From positions 248,001 to 312,000 of the forward strand of contig NZ_PVMZ01000011.1 in the NCBI RefSeq assembly GCF_003001815.1: 64,000 nt of DNA, written 5' to 3'. This DNA comes from Actinoplanes italicus (lineage in GTDB: Bacteria; Actinomycetota; Actinomycetes; Mycobacteriales; Micromonosporaceae). Both the position numbers and the translations under genes were made by a program. Within the stretch, counting starts at the first letter, position 1. Each line of letters begins with the position of its first letter. This document shows, in pieces, positions 8,121 through 16,544 of the stretch. The notes under the pieces are model-generated. The model worked only from the letters and a program-made list of their open reading frames with translations, was not told where the DNA came from and did not search any database.

Positions 8121-9118
8121 TAGCGGTCCGCCTCGTACGGCGTGTACAGCGAGATCCGATCGATCGCGGAACCGAATCGATCGCGCAGGCCGGCGGCCAC
8201 CGAGGCGGGGTCGCCGGCCACCGCGAACGCGTCCAGCACGTCGTCGGGGATCTCGGCGGCCATCTCGTCCCACGATCCCCGGCGGGACAGCACGTTGAGC
8301 CGGTCGCCGAGTTCAGCCCAGCCGTGCAGCTCCAGAACCGGACGGTAGGCGGGTGTCGACGCGTAGAAGGCGATCTGCCCGCGCACCGCCCGCTCGGCCT
8401 TCGCCCGCTCCGCCTCGTCGGTGCCGAGCACCACCATCGGACTCATCTCGAGACGAAATCCGTCCAGCGTCCCACCGCGCGCCGCCCGTACCGCCGGAAT
8501 CATTCGCTCTTCCAGATAGGTGGCGGTGGTCAGCGGGTGCACCAGCAGCCCGTCGGCGACCCGGCCGGCGGTGGCCACCATCCGCTCCCCCACGGCGGCG
8601 AGCTGCACCGCCGGATTACCGAAGGGGTTGGGTCCCGGATCGAAGAACGGCGTCATCAGCGTGTGCTTGTAGAACGTCCCGCGGAACGCCAGCCGCTCGC
8701 CGGACGCCCAGGAGTGCCAGATCGCCCTCAGCGCGGCGACGAACTCCTCCATCCGGGCCGCCGGGCTGCTCCACGGCATCGCGAACCGCCGCTCGATGTG
8801 CGGCTTGATCTGCGAGCCGAGCCCTAGCCGGAACCGGCCCTCGCTGATGAGCTGGAGGTCGTTGGCGAGCACCGCGACGTTCATCGGATTGCGGGCGAAG
8901 GCCACCGCGATCGCCGACTGCAGCGAGATGTTCGTGGTGGCGCGGGCCACCAGGGTCAGCGTGGTGAACACGTCGTGCCTGGCCTCGGCGGCGTTGAACC
9001 CGTCGTAACCGACCTGTTCGGCGGAGACCGCCGCGGTCTCGGCCTCGGACGGGGACGCCGTGACCGGCGCGGCATAGTCGACCAACATCCCACAGGGATA
9101 CCAGATCTTGACTCGCAC
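8069..9118 (-). CDS. LLM-class F420-dependent oxidoreductase
   Basis: 349-residue TIM-barrel protein of the luciferase-like monooxygenase family, F420-type. Visible features are DGFNAAEARHDVF near the N-terminus, SAIAVAFARNPM at the cofactor strand, the RFRLGLGSQIKPHIERR segment, and GDPASVAAGLRDRFG at the C-terminus. Many such actinobacterial enzymes use reduced coenzyme F420 rather than FMN. The last 17 codons lie antisense to the end of the DUF427 gene. The substrate is unknown. Confidence 0.88.
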   Translation of the reverse strand: MRVKIWYPCGMLVDYAAPVTASPSEAETAAVSAEQVGYDGFNAAEARHDVFTTLTLVARATTNISLQSAIAVAFARNPMNVAVLANDLQLISEGRFRLGLGSQIKPHIERRFAMPWSSPAARMEEFVAALRAIWHSWASGERLAFRGTFYKHTLMTPFFDPGPNPFGNPAVQLAAVGERMVATAGRVADGLLVHPLTTATYLEERMIPAVRAARGGTLDGFRLEMSPMVVLGTDEAERAKAERAVRGQIAFYASTPAYRPVLELHGWAELGDRLNVLSRRGSWDEMAAEIPDDVLDAFAVAGDPASVAAGLRDRFGSAIDRISLYTPYEADRYQLAAVRSAIRTSALSG

Positions 9119-9197
9119 ACCGCGTCCGGCCGAGAAACTGACGGACGCCCGTGGTGCCCACCGTGCAGGCGCTCGCCGGGTGGATCGACGTGAACCG

Positions 9198-10055
9198 TTA
9201 CCGGGCCGGCGGCTGCGAGGGGCTGACCGCGGCGCGGATGGCGCCGGCCGTGACCTCGGCGGTGACCGCCCGCAGCAGGTCCAGGTCGGCGCCGTCGGTC
9301 TCGCCGGTGGCCAGCGCCACCACGGCGTCGCCGTCGTAGCGCGAGTGGGCCGGGTGAAGGGCGCGGGCGAAGCCGGTGTGGCCGCTCTGGGCGAGCAGGT
9401 GGCAGTCCAGCTTGCTGAGCCGGGCGTCGGTCAGCACCACGGCGATCGTGGTGTTCTCGACCGGGAACGCGGCCACCACGTCCGGGGCGGGAGCGGTGGC
9501 GCGGTCACCGCCGATGACGTCGCCCCAGGCGTTGACGACGGCGACGACCTCGACCGTGGCGGCGCCGGCCCGGCCGCTCGCCCGGCCGAGCCCGCCCGGT
9601 GACACGGTGCCGCGCCACCTGCCCGTCGTGGCCCCGGCGCCGGCTCCGACCGTACCGATGGCGAAGGGTTCTCCGCCGAAGGCGGCGAGTGCGGCGGCAC
9701 GTCCCTGCTCGGCTCCGGGCGGATCGGCGGCGACCGAGGCGTCGAAGATCGACATGCCGACGACGATCGGGACCGGCCCGAAGCCGGTGGGGAAGCCCTG
9801 GCCGCGCTCGCGCAGCAGCCGCATCACGCCGTCCCCGGCGGCCAGTCCGAACGCCGAGCCGCCGGAGAGCACCACGGCGTCCACCCGTTCGACCAGGCGG
9901 CCCGGCTCGAGGAGGGCGAACTCGCGGGTGGCCGGTGCTCCGCCGCGCACCTCGCCGGAACCGACCGTGCCGGCCGGCGGAAGGATCACGGTGACGCCGG
10001 TGCCGTCGCCGGTCCAGTGGCCCGCATGGGCCGAAAGCAGCTGTGGGGCGCTCAT
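9198..10055 (-). CDS. P1 (S58) family peptidase, DmpA-like
   Basis: 285-residue N-terminal-nucleophile-type aminopeptidase of the DmpA/BapA family, matured by self-cleavage. The VDAVVLSGGSAFGLAAGDGV segment is diagnostic, and a C-terminal part contains VENTTIAVVLTDARLSK, where the autoproteolytic Asn-Thr/Ser junction is expected. No secretion signal is seen, so it is probably cytoplasmic. The start is the ATG before SAPQLLSAHAG. Upstream in-frame sequence to 10211 would overlap the divergent catalase promoter and is not conserved-looking. Confidence 0.87.
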   Translation of the reverse strand: MSAPQLLSAHAGHWTGDGTGVTVILPPAGTVGSGEVRGGAPATREFALLEPGRLVERVDAVVLSGGSAFGLAAGDGVMRLLRERGQGFPTGFGPVPIVVGMSIFDASVAADPPGAEQGRAAALAAFGGEPFAIGTVGAGAGATTGRWRGTVSPGGLGRASGRAGAATVEVVAVVNAWGDVIGGDRATAPAPDVVAAFPVENTTIAVVLTDARLSKLDCHLLAQSGHTGFARALHPAHSRYDGDAVVALATGETDGADLDLLRAVTAEVTAGAIRAAVSPSQPPAR

Positions 10056-10152
10056 GTACGCGAACCGTAGCCGCTGGGACGTTCCGCCGCGGATTGCCGG
10101 GGTATGCAGTCGGCTGTTCGGCTGAAACTGCGCACAGAAACGGAAATCCGAC

Positions 10153-12201
10153 ATGGAGCCCACTGTTCCCAGTCCCAAAGCCAAGGAAGAGGCGGAGACC
10201 AGCCCGGTCAAGGAGTCGCTGGCTCCGGCCCGGGGCCTGCAGACCGGCGACTATCTGACCACCGCTCAGGGTCTGCGGCTGCCGGACACCGATCACTCCC
10301 TCAAGGCCGGACCACGCGGGCCGTCGCTGCTGGAGGACTTCCACCTCCGCGAGAAGATCACGCACTTCGACCACGAGCGGATCCCGGAACGGGTGGTCCA
10401 CGCCCGCGGATCCGGCGCCTACGGCACGTTCACGGCGTACGGGAACGCGGCGTCCGTGACGAAGGCCGGCTTCCTCGCCGAGAAGGGCCTCGAGACGGAC
10501 GTGTTCGTCCGCTTCTCCACCGTGCTCGGCTCGCGCGGCTCCGCCGACACGGTCCGTGACACCCGCGGTTTCGCCGTCAAGTTCTACACCGCCGAGGGCA
10601 ACTTCGACCTGGTCGGCAACAACATGCCGGTCTTCTTCATCCAGGACGCGATCAAGTTCCCGGACGTCATCCACGCCGCGAAGTGGCACCCGGACCGCGA
10701 GATCCCGCAGGCCCAGACCGCGCACGACACGTTCTGGGACTTCGTGTCACTGCACACCGAGGCCACCCATCACGTGTTCTGGGCCATGTCCGACCGGGCC
10801 GTGCCGCGGTCGTACCGGACCATGGAGGGTTTCGGGGTCCACACGTTCCGGCTGGTCAACGCCGAGGGCGAGACGGCGCTGGTGAAGTTCCACTGGAAGC
10901 CGGTCGCCGGGGTGCACTCGCTGGCGTGGGAGGAGGCCCAGATCACCGCCGGTGTCGATCCCGACTTCCACCGCCGCGACCTGGCCGACTCGATCGACGC
11001 GGGGCTGTTCTACGAGTTCGAGCTGGGCATTCAGGTGATGCCGGACAGCGACGACGAGACGTTCCACGGCATCGACCTGCTCGACCCCACGAAGATCGTG
11101 CCGGAGGAGCTGGCACCCGTGCAGCCGGTCGGCAAGCTGGTGCTCAACCGGAACCCGGACAACTTCCACGCCGAGACCGAGCAGATCGCGTTCCACCTGG
11201 GCCACCTGGTGCCCGGCATCGAGGTCACCAACGACCCGCTGCTGCAGGGCCGGCTCTTCTCCTACCTGGACACGCAGCTCAGCCGGCTCGGCGGGCCGAA
11301 CTTCGCCCAGCTGCCGATCAACCGGTCGCAGGCGCCGGTGAACGACAACCACCGTGACGGGCTGCACCAGAGCGTCGTGCACCGGGGCATCGTGGCCTAC
11401 CTGCCGAACAGCCTGGCTGGTCCGGAGGGGCCGGTGCCGGCCGGGCCGGAGGTCGGTGGGTACGTGAACGTGCCCAAGATGGTGCACGGTGAGAAGGTCC
11501 GGGCCAACCCGGTGTCGTTCGCCGACCACTACTCGCAGGCGGCCCTCTTCTACGCCAGCCTCAGCCCCATCGAGCAGGACCACATGGTCGAGGCGTTCAC
11601 GTTCGAGCTGAGCAAGTGTTACGAGCAGGCGATTCGCGAACGCATGCTCGGCGTCCTGGCCAACGTGAACACCGAGCTGACCGCCAAGGTAGCGGCCGGC
11701 CTGGGCCTGCCGGCGCCCGAGGGCAAGCCGCCGCTGGAGGTCACGCCGTCGCCGGCGCTCAGGCAGATCACCGACCGGGTCTGGCCGATCGCCGGGCGGG
11801 TCGTCGGCATCATCGGCGCACCGGACAAGCAGGCCGCGGCGCTGCAGAAGGCGCTCAAGGCGCAGGGCGTCGTGGTCCGGGTGATCGCCCCGGTCGGCGG
11901 TCCCGGAGTGGAACGGACGTTCCAGACCGCCCGGTCCGTGGAGTTCGACGCGGTGATCGCCGCGACCGCCACCACCGACCTGCAGATGATGGTGCTGCTG
12001 CAGGAGGCGTACCGGCACGCCAAGCCGATCGGCGTGTGGGGCAAGGGTGAGCAGACGCTGGCCAATGCCGGGATCGACCTCAAGGCGCCGGGCATCCTGC
12101 TCGACCCGGACGCCGACACCCTGGCGGCCGCGCTCGGCGCACACCGGGTCTGGGCCCGCGTGCCGCTGCTGAAGCCGGCCGCGTCCTCCCCCGGTTCCTG
12201 A
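10153..12201 (+). CDS. katE: Large-subunit (clade II) catalase, HPII type
   Basis: 682-residue haem catalase that dismutates hydrogen peroxide. Catalytic His83 is in VVHARGSGAYG, the distal Asn is in GNNMPVFFIQD, and the proximal haem-ligand Tyr is in RLFSYLDTQLSRLG near residue 376. The length and a C-terminal flavodoxin/class-I-amidotransferase-like domain (about 535-670) mark the large-subunit clade represented by E. coli KatE. It is transcribed away from the P1 peptidase gene across a 97-bp gap. A strong hairpin lies 20 nt beyond the stop. Confidence 0.96.
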   Translation: MEPTVPSPKAKEEAETSPVKESLAPARGLQTGDYLTTAQGLRLPDTDHSLKAGPRGPSLLEDFHLREKITHFDHERIPERVVHARGSGAYGTFTAYGNAASVTKAGFLAEKGLETDVFVRFSTVLGSRGSADTVRDTRGFAVKFYTAEGNFDLVGNNMPVFFIQDAIKFPDVIHAAKWHPDREIPQAQTAHDTFWDFVSLHTEATHHVFWAMSDRAVPRSYRTMEGFGVHTFRLVNAEGETALVKFHWKPVAGVHSLAWEEAQITAGVDPDFHRRDLADSIDAGLFYEFELGIQVMPDSDDETFHGIDLLDPTKIVPEELAPVQPVGKLVLNRNPDNFHAETEQIAFHLGHLVPGIEVTNDPLLQGRLFSYLDTQLSRLGGPNFAQLPINRSQAPVNDNHRDGLHQSVVHRGIVAYLPNSLAGPEGPVPAGPEVGGYVNVPKMVHGEKVRANPVSFADHYSQAALFYASLSPIEQDHMVEAFTFELSKCYEQAIRERMLGVLANVNTELTAKVAAGLGLPAPEGKPPLEVTPSPALRQITDRVWPIAGRVVGIIGAPDKQAAALQKALKAQGVVVRVIAPVGGPGVERTFQTARSVEFDAVIAATATTDLQMMVLLQEAYRHAKPIGVWGKGEQTLANAGIDLKAPGILLDPDADTLAAALGAHRVWARVPLLKPAASSPGS

Positions 12202-12220
12202 CCGTCGCTCTTCCTGGCTG

Positions 12221-12263
12221 GTGCATATCGCTGTCGCGGCCACGCTGCGACAGCGATATGCAC
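12221..12263. terminator. 17-bp perfect hairpin after the catalase gene; dispersed repeat copy
   Basis: Arms 12221-12237 and 12247-12263 are perfect complements (GTGCATATCGCTGTCGC) around a 9-nt loop, starting 20 nt after the catalase stop. It can end that transcript. It is followed by AGCCGG and shares the pattern CGGCTGTGC...CGCTGTC with the elements at 6262-6382, so it appears to belong to the same palindromic repeat family. Confidence 0.65.
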
Positions 12264-12438
12264 AGCCGGGTCCTTCAGCCCGGCTACCGTGGCCGCGGCG
12301 ACCAGCGCGAGTACCACAGCGGCCGGATGATCACGGCCATGGATGGGCCGGCCACCGGAGACAGCGATCAGCAACTCCAGCGGGCCGTGACACGAAGGCA
12401 TCAACGCGACGTCCCCCGGACGACGGCACGGGGGACGG

Positions 12439-12609
12439 ATGGGCGATGTGGCCGGCAGACTGCGGCACGACGAAGACCCGTTCGAACCAGATCTGTGGAG
12501 AGACCTCGTCTCCATGGCGATTGATGCGGCACAGGGATATTTCCGCCGCGGGAAACCGATCGGGGAGCCGCCCTCGTCATTGCGCGCCAATAGCTCATTG
12601 ACGCTTTGA
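12439..12609 (+). CDS. Possible small protein (56 aa)
   Basis: Open frame with a protein-like composition: an acidic/Trp segment DPFEPDLWRDLVSMAIDAAQ followed by FRRGKPIGEPPSS. Third-position G/C is only about two thirds, below the surrounding genes, so it may be a remnant or recent arrival. No family is recognised and no strong ribosome site is seen. It overlaps the next tiny frame by TGATG. Confidence 0.25.
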   Translation: MGDVAGRLRHDEDPFEPDLWRDLVSMAIDAAQGYFRRGKPIGEPPSSLRANSSLTL

Positions 12610-12698
12610 TGGCAGCAAATGAGTGGCTCAGCGAGCAAGGGCACTCATCCACCGATATGGCGGCGACAACTGTTCAACTGCGAACGGGCAGCAGTTGA
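12609..12698 (+). CDS. Possible coupled micro-ORF (29 aa)
   Basis: Starts at the ATG overlapping the preceding stop (TGATG) and encodes MAANEWLSEQGHSSTDMAAT and nine more residues. The end coincides with the StrR-type operator at 12672-12700, which argues that this is not a conserved gene. Listed only because of the translational-coupling arrangement. Confidence 0.15.
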   Translation: MAANEWLSEQGHSSTDMAATTVQLRTGSS

Positions 12699-12700
12699 AC
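12672..12700. promoter_or_regulatory. StrR-type activator binding site
   Basis: GTTCAACTG, then 11 nt, then CAGTTGAAC: a perfect inverted repeat with the spacing of the StrR consensus (GTTCGActG-N11-CagTcgAAC) that controls streptomycin and related clusters. Pairing extends outward by a few bases on each side. The cluster encodes a StrR-family protein at 14808-15794. The site lies about 520 bp upstream of the aminotransferase gene. Recognition by that protein is inferred. Confidence 0.7.
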
Positions 12701-13223
12701 AGTTGCACGCTTGAGCGGCTGGTCTGGCCTGGGCCGGGATCAGGCCGGGCGCTGCCGCCGGTGGCCGCGTCGGCGAAAACCTCTGGCGCCAGCTGGACAA
12801 TTAGATCAACGCCGGGTAGACAACACAACAACTCGTCAAGGCTGTTGATCATCCGCTCTTGAATCCGAGGAACCGCGTGTCGAATGACATGACCTTGCCG
12901 GACAGCTTCGATTCGGCCGTGATCACGGTGACCCTGAACCGGTCCGAGAAACGTCGGCGTGTGCGGGAAGCCGTTGATGACGAGCCGGATTGCTCCGCGC
13001 CGGCGTGGTTTCGCCGACCGATTCGCCGCGACCTGACGCGAGGAGATCGAGGTGTTCCTCACCTGGACGGCCGGCGAGCAGTAGTCCCTCCGCGGAGCTG
13101 ACGACCCGGCGACGGGCAGCGGATCGCAGCTGCGGCCGGTGAGCCGGCCCGTACCGGTATCTGTGTCGAACTCTTCTCGGAGCCGGTGCGGGCCACGTCC
13201 TCCACACCCGGAAAGGTGAACCG

Positions 13224-14537
13224 ATGACCGCGTCACAATCCGTCACCACCGTCCATCGGCGATCGGGCCGGCTCGCCATCCACGGTGGCACACCGGTCCG
13301 ACCGGCTGAACGCGGCTGGCCGCAGTGGCCCCAGCCCACGGCACAGTCCAGTAGCAATGTGGAAGCGGTACTGCGCAGTGGACGGTGGGCGATCACCAGT
13401 CCCGGTACGTCGCCGCTGTTCGAGCGGCGATTCGCTTCGGACTTCGCCGGTTACCTGAACGCCCGGCACTGCGTGCCGGTGGACCATGGGTCGAGTGCTC
13501 TGCTCATCGCTCTCGAGTCGCTGCGCCTGGACCACGGCGACGTGGTGCTCGTACCCGCGCTCACGTGGGTGGCGAGTGCCTCCGCGGTGCTGCGCGCCGG
13601 GCTGGTGCCGGTGCTCGTCGACGTCCGTGCCGACACCGGCTGCATCGATCCGGCGTCGATCGACCTCGACGTCAGCTTCCGCGCGGTCATCGCGGTCCAT
13701 TGGGCCGCAGCGATGGCAAACATCCCGGCAATGGAGAAGGTCCTCGAGCCGCGTGGCATTCCGATCATCGAAGACGCCGCCCAGGCCCACGGCGCTCAGT
13801 GGCTGGGCCGCTCGGCCGGCACACTGGGCCGGCTCGGCTGCTTCAGCATGCAGCACTCCAAGGTGCTGACCGGGGGCGAGGGCGGAGCGGTCGTCACCGA
13901 CGATGACGAACTCGCTCCGGTTCTGGAGGAGTTGCGCGCCGACTCGCGCCGCTACGCCCGTGCCGGCGAGACCAGCAAGCTCGGCCTGGTCACCTCCGCT
14001 TCGATCATGGGTGCCAACCTCTGCATGAGCGAGTGGAGCGCCGCGGTGCTGTGCGCTCAGCTCGAGCTGCTCGACGCGCAGCACGAGACTCGCCGCCGCA
14101 ACTATGCGCTGCTGAACGAACTGCTCGCAGACGTGCCAGGAATGAGGCTACTGCGCCCGCCGGCGGAACAGAATCGAATGTCCGTCTACGAACTTCCCTT
14201 CATCTTCGACTCGCTCCCGGAGGGTGTCACCACCGACCGTGTCGCTGAGGCAATGACCGCCGAGCTCGGCACACACTTCTACGTACCGCGTGAGCCCCTC
14301 GGCCGTAGCCCGTTCCTGCAGCCGTGGACGAAGCCCACGATCAAGCCGTTGGCGGAGCGCTTCATGGAGCTGAACCGGGACAGGAGCCACCCGAACGCCG
14401 AGAAGCTCGCGCGCAGCGCCGTGCTGACTCACCACAGCACCTTGCTCGGTGGCGAGGAGGACATGGCGGACGTAGCCGATGCGGTCGTCAAGGTCGTCAA
14501 CGGGCTGAGCGACGAACGCTGGGACCGGCGGCGGTAG
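13224..14537 (+). CDS. BtrS/StsC-like scyllo-inosose-type aminotransferase
   Basis: 437-residue PLP enzyme of the DegT/DnrJ/EryC1/StrS family, closest in pattern to the L-glutamine:2-deoxy-scyllo-inosose aminotransferases (BtrS, NeoB) and StsC. Clues are the entry motif WPQWPQ, RWAITSP, VPALTWVASASAVL, EDAAQAHGAQW, and the PLP lysine K213 in MQHSKVLTGGEGG, then CMSEWSAAVL. In the 2-deoxystreptamine pathway this enzyme aminates the keto-cyclitol at C1 and again after dehydrogenation at C3. The DOI synthase and zinc dehydrogenase needed for those steps are in the same cluster. An AAGG ribosome site precedes the ATG. Confidence 0.9.
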   Translation: MTASQSVTTVHRRSGRLAIHGGTPVRPAERGWPQWPQPTAQSSSNVEAVLRSGRWAITSPGTSPLFERRFASDFAGYLNARHCVPVDHGSSALLIALESLRLDHGDVVLVPALTWVASASAVLRAGLVPVLVDVRADTGCIDPASIDLDVSFRAVIAVHWAAAMANIPAMEKVLEPRGIPIIEDAAQAHGAQWLGRSAGTLGRLGCFSMQHSKVLTGGEGGAVVTDDDELAPVLEELRADSRRYARAGETSKLGLVTSASIMGANLCMSEWSAAVLCAQLELLDAQHETRRRNYALLNELLADVPGMRLLRPPAEQNRMSVYELPFIFDSLPEGVTTDRVAEAMTAELGTHFYVPREPLGRSPFLQPWTKPTIKPLAERFMELNRDRSHPNAEKLARSAVLTHHSTLLGGEEDMADVADAVVKVVNGLSDERWDRRR

Positions 14538-14807
14538 CGGCGAGCTGCCAGAACGCCCCGCACGGTCCGTATCGTCGGCGAGCCGCCGGTTGGAGCGACT
14601 GCGGGCACCCGCGGGCTGCCCGGAGGCATGGGACGGCTGGCCGGACGCCGGATCTTCTCCGGGCAGTGCTCGAACCGACGACCCCGACAGCTCGAGCTCG
14701 GCCAGCGCGGTACCTTCGCGGCAGGCTCGGCAACGTGCCGGTGCGCATGGTGCTGCGAACCCCGAACGCGCTTCAGGGCGTTGATCGCTTCCGCATCCTG
14801 AACTACT
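14538..14807. other. Convergent intergenic region
   Basis: Between the aminotransferase (rightward) and the StrR-like regulator (leftward). An inverted repeat CCTGAA-CTAC-TTCAGG at 14797-14812 overlaps the regulator's stop codon and may help end transcription. No gene is supported. Confidence 0.4.
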
Positions 14808-15794
14808 TCAGGACAGTTCCCCCAGACGATCCATGTCGTCCGCGAACGAGTTCCACCACTGTGCGCACTCGCGCGCTATCTGAGCGATGGTGACACCGCA
14901 GTGGGGCGGCACACGATCGATCAGGTCAGCAAGGCTCGACGTTCGAGGGATCCCCGCACTCAGCCAGATGAGCATGCTGCGCCCCACCTCGGTGTAGCGC
15001 AGCGAGGGATCACGACGCAGACCGTCCATCAACATTTCCACGTAGGTGTCACTCGGCTGCTCACGATCGGCGCGCTCGGGGCTCGGCATCTGCCTGGTCG
15101 CTCTCCGGCTTTCCGCATGCTCGTCATCGAGCTGGCGGGAGGGAACGGGATCGACCCCGGCCAGCAGGCGAGCCCGGACATCACGGACCGTGCCGACAGA
15201 GACGCCCGCCTGCCGTGCGACCTGACGGAGAGAGGCATCAGGATTGGACTGAAGAGTCTCACTGGCGATGCGTCGTCCTACCGCGGCGTTCAGCGGACGG
15301 GCACGCCCGTCGCGGCCGACGCGGTGATGCGGGGATTCTGCGCCGGCCGTCCGCCGCCGGATGTCGGCTATTGTTCTGGTCGACAGTCCGGTGGTTGCGG
15401 CTATCGCTCGATCGGATTGCTGCGGACGGAATTTCAAGATGCGAGCCGCAGCGGCGTGGCGATCATTCCTTGACAGGGGAAGTCCATGCTGCACATTCAG
15501 CTTGACCGCGAGCTGGAAGGCATCATCCTCACTACCGCGGAAGAACTTCACATCGATTTCCTTGAGACCTTTCACCCGCGCCGCATCAACTCGATGCATG
15601 CCGTCGATGACAGCCATGGTCTCGCGGTGAACTATTACGGGCGGCAAACTCTCCCCCAGCGTGGCGAGCATCCTGGAGTGACTCTCGTCCAGGCCCCGCA
15701 GACGCGGGGAATCCGCTACCACGAGATCGTCTATCGACACCCTGGCCGTTTCTTCACCAAGTCCCAAAAAGCCGTCAACCATGAAGTTTTGCAT
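14808..15794 (-). CDS. StrR-family pathway-specific activator (ParB-like)
   Basis: 328-residue transcription factor of the StrR/NovG/KasT type. The N-terminal ParB-like domain (about 15-95) includes ADSPRLRGLDESHSRML, LPPVIVHRETMAVIDGMHRV and AARVKG. The central HTH reads SDRAIAATTGLSTRTIADIR, with a second possible helix pair at SLRQVARQAGVSVGTVRDVR. StrR proteins bind inverted repeats with an 11-nt spacer and switch on antibiotic genes; one such site is present at 12672-12700. The C-terminal third is variable and unrecognised. This regulator type is typical of aminoglycoside and glycopeptide clusters. Confidence 0.9.
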   Translation of the reverse strand: MQNFMVDGFLGLGEETARVSIDDLVVADSPRLRGLDESHSRMLATLGESLPPVIVHRETMAVIDGMHRVDAARVKGLKEIDVKFFRGSEDDAFQLAVKLNVQHGLPLSRNDRHAAAARILKFRPQQSDRAIAATTGLSTRTIADIRRRTAGAESPHHRVGRDGRARPLNAAVGRRIASETLQSNPDASLRQVARQAGVSVGTVRDVRARLLAGVDPVPSRQLDDEHAESRRATRQMPSPERADREQPSDTYVEMLMDGLRRDPSLRYTEVGRSMLIWLSAGIPRTSSLADLIDRVPPHCGVTIAQIARECAQWWNSFADDMDRLGELS

Positions 15795-15947
15795 TCACTC
15801 ACCCCCGCGGACCACTACCTGCAGACCTCGATGTTGATCGATGTTCATCACGCCGCGAGAAGGATCCAAGGCCTCACCTGCAGGGCTGTTGCAAAAGCAA
15901 TTCTCTGCCGCTCAAGGCCATTCCTGGCGGCCAGGACGGGGCTGAGT

Positions 15948-16295
15948 TCACCGAGCCGGCCTCTCGGGCGGCTTCCGCGATGCCCGTAACCACCGACCAC
16001 CACGAGTGATCGGGAAACGACGCCGCTTCGGGACGGTCGCGAAAACGGCTCCGGCGCGGAAACGGTGGGCTGGTTCTTGCGGGCGGGATTCGTCGGCGCA
16101 GGAGGGCGAGGCCAGCGCGCCGTACATTCGGCGCTGCATCCGGTTGACCGTGACACCGGCGATGGCGATGTCGGCGCCGGGCAGCTCGGGTTCACCGACG
16201 GACCACCCGTGCTCCGCCTCGGAGTTGTTCGGACAGACGAAACGCGCCTCGGCATGGCCGACCAGGTCTCGCTCGAGCCGTTCCGCGAAATCCAT
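15948..16295 (-). CDS. Hypothetical protein, possibly a gene remnant (115 aa)
   Basis: Leftward frame upstream of the StrR-like gene. The first 65 or so codons have strong G/C third-position bias and a natural composition (MDFAERLERDLVGHAEARFV, GADIAIAGVTVNRMQRRMYG); the last third is Arg/Pro-rich and less convincing. GAGG about 10 nt before the ATG could act as a ribosome site. No family is recognised. The coding-like start with a poor tail suggests either a genuine small gene or one truncated by a deletion at its 3' end. Confidence 0.4.
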   Translation of the reverse strand: MDFAERLERDLVGHAEARFVCPNNSEAEHGWSVGEPELPGADIAIAGVTVNRMQRRMYGALASPSCADESRPQEPAHRFRAGAVFATVPKRRRFPITRGGRWLRASRKPPERPAR

Positions 16296-16544
16296 CCTGC
16301 CCCTCTTCTGGTCCTGGCCGACGGCGCCCGCAGAGCATGGGCAACGATGCCGCCGGGAGCCCTGGCCCGCCAAGACGCGGATGGGCGCCCAGGAGGCTGT
16401 ACGAACGGCCATACCGCAAAGTGGGGCTGCTCGCCCGACCGGACTTGACCAAGACTCGAAACCGGCCGCCCGGCTGTGCACCGGTCTCCCGGCGGTGCAC
16501 CGGTCCAGGCACGACCGGTACCGAGGCGAAGCAGGGAGGTAGTC

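Larger units (their letters stand above)
12264..13223. other. Gene-poor left border of the biosynthetic cluster
   Basis: About 960 bp without a convincing gene. It contains one StrR-type operator and two tiny coupled reading frames (see 12439-12609 and 12609-12698). A leftward frame ending in AESKLSGKVMSFDTRFLGF (stop near 12849) has a protein-like tail but no intact start or upstream continuation. Third-position G/C is lower than in neighbouring genes. I read it as decayed DNA at the cluster boundary. Confidence 0.5.

Noticed and set aside
12439..12698. Precursor-peptide (RiPP) interpretation of the two coupled micro-ORFs
   Set aside because: No RiPP-modifying enzyme occurs nearby, the second frame ends inside a StrR-type operator, and codon bias is weak.
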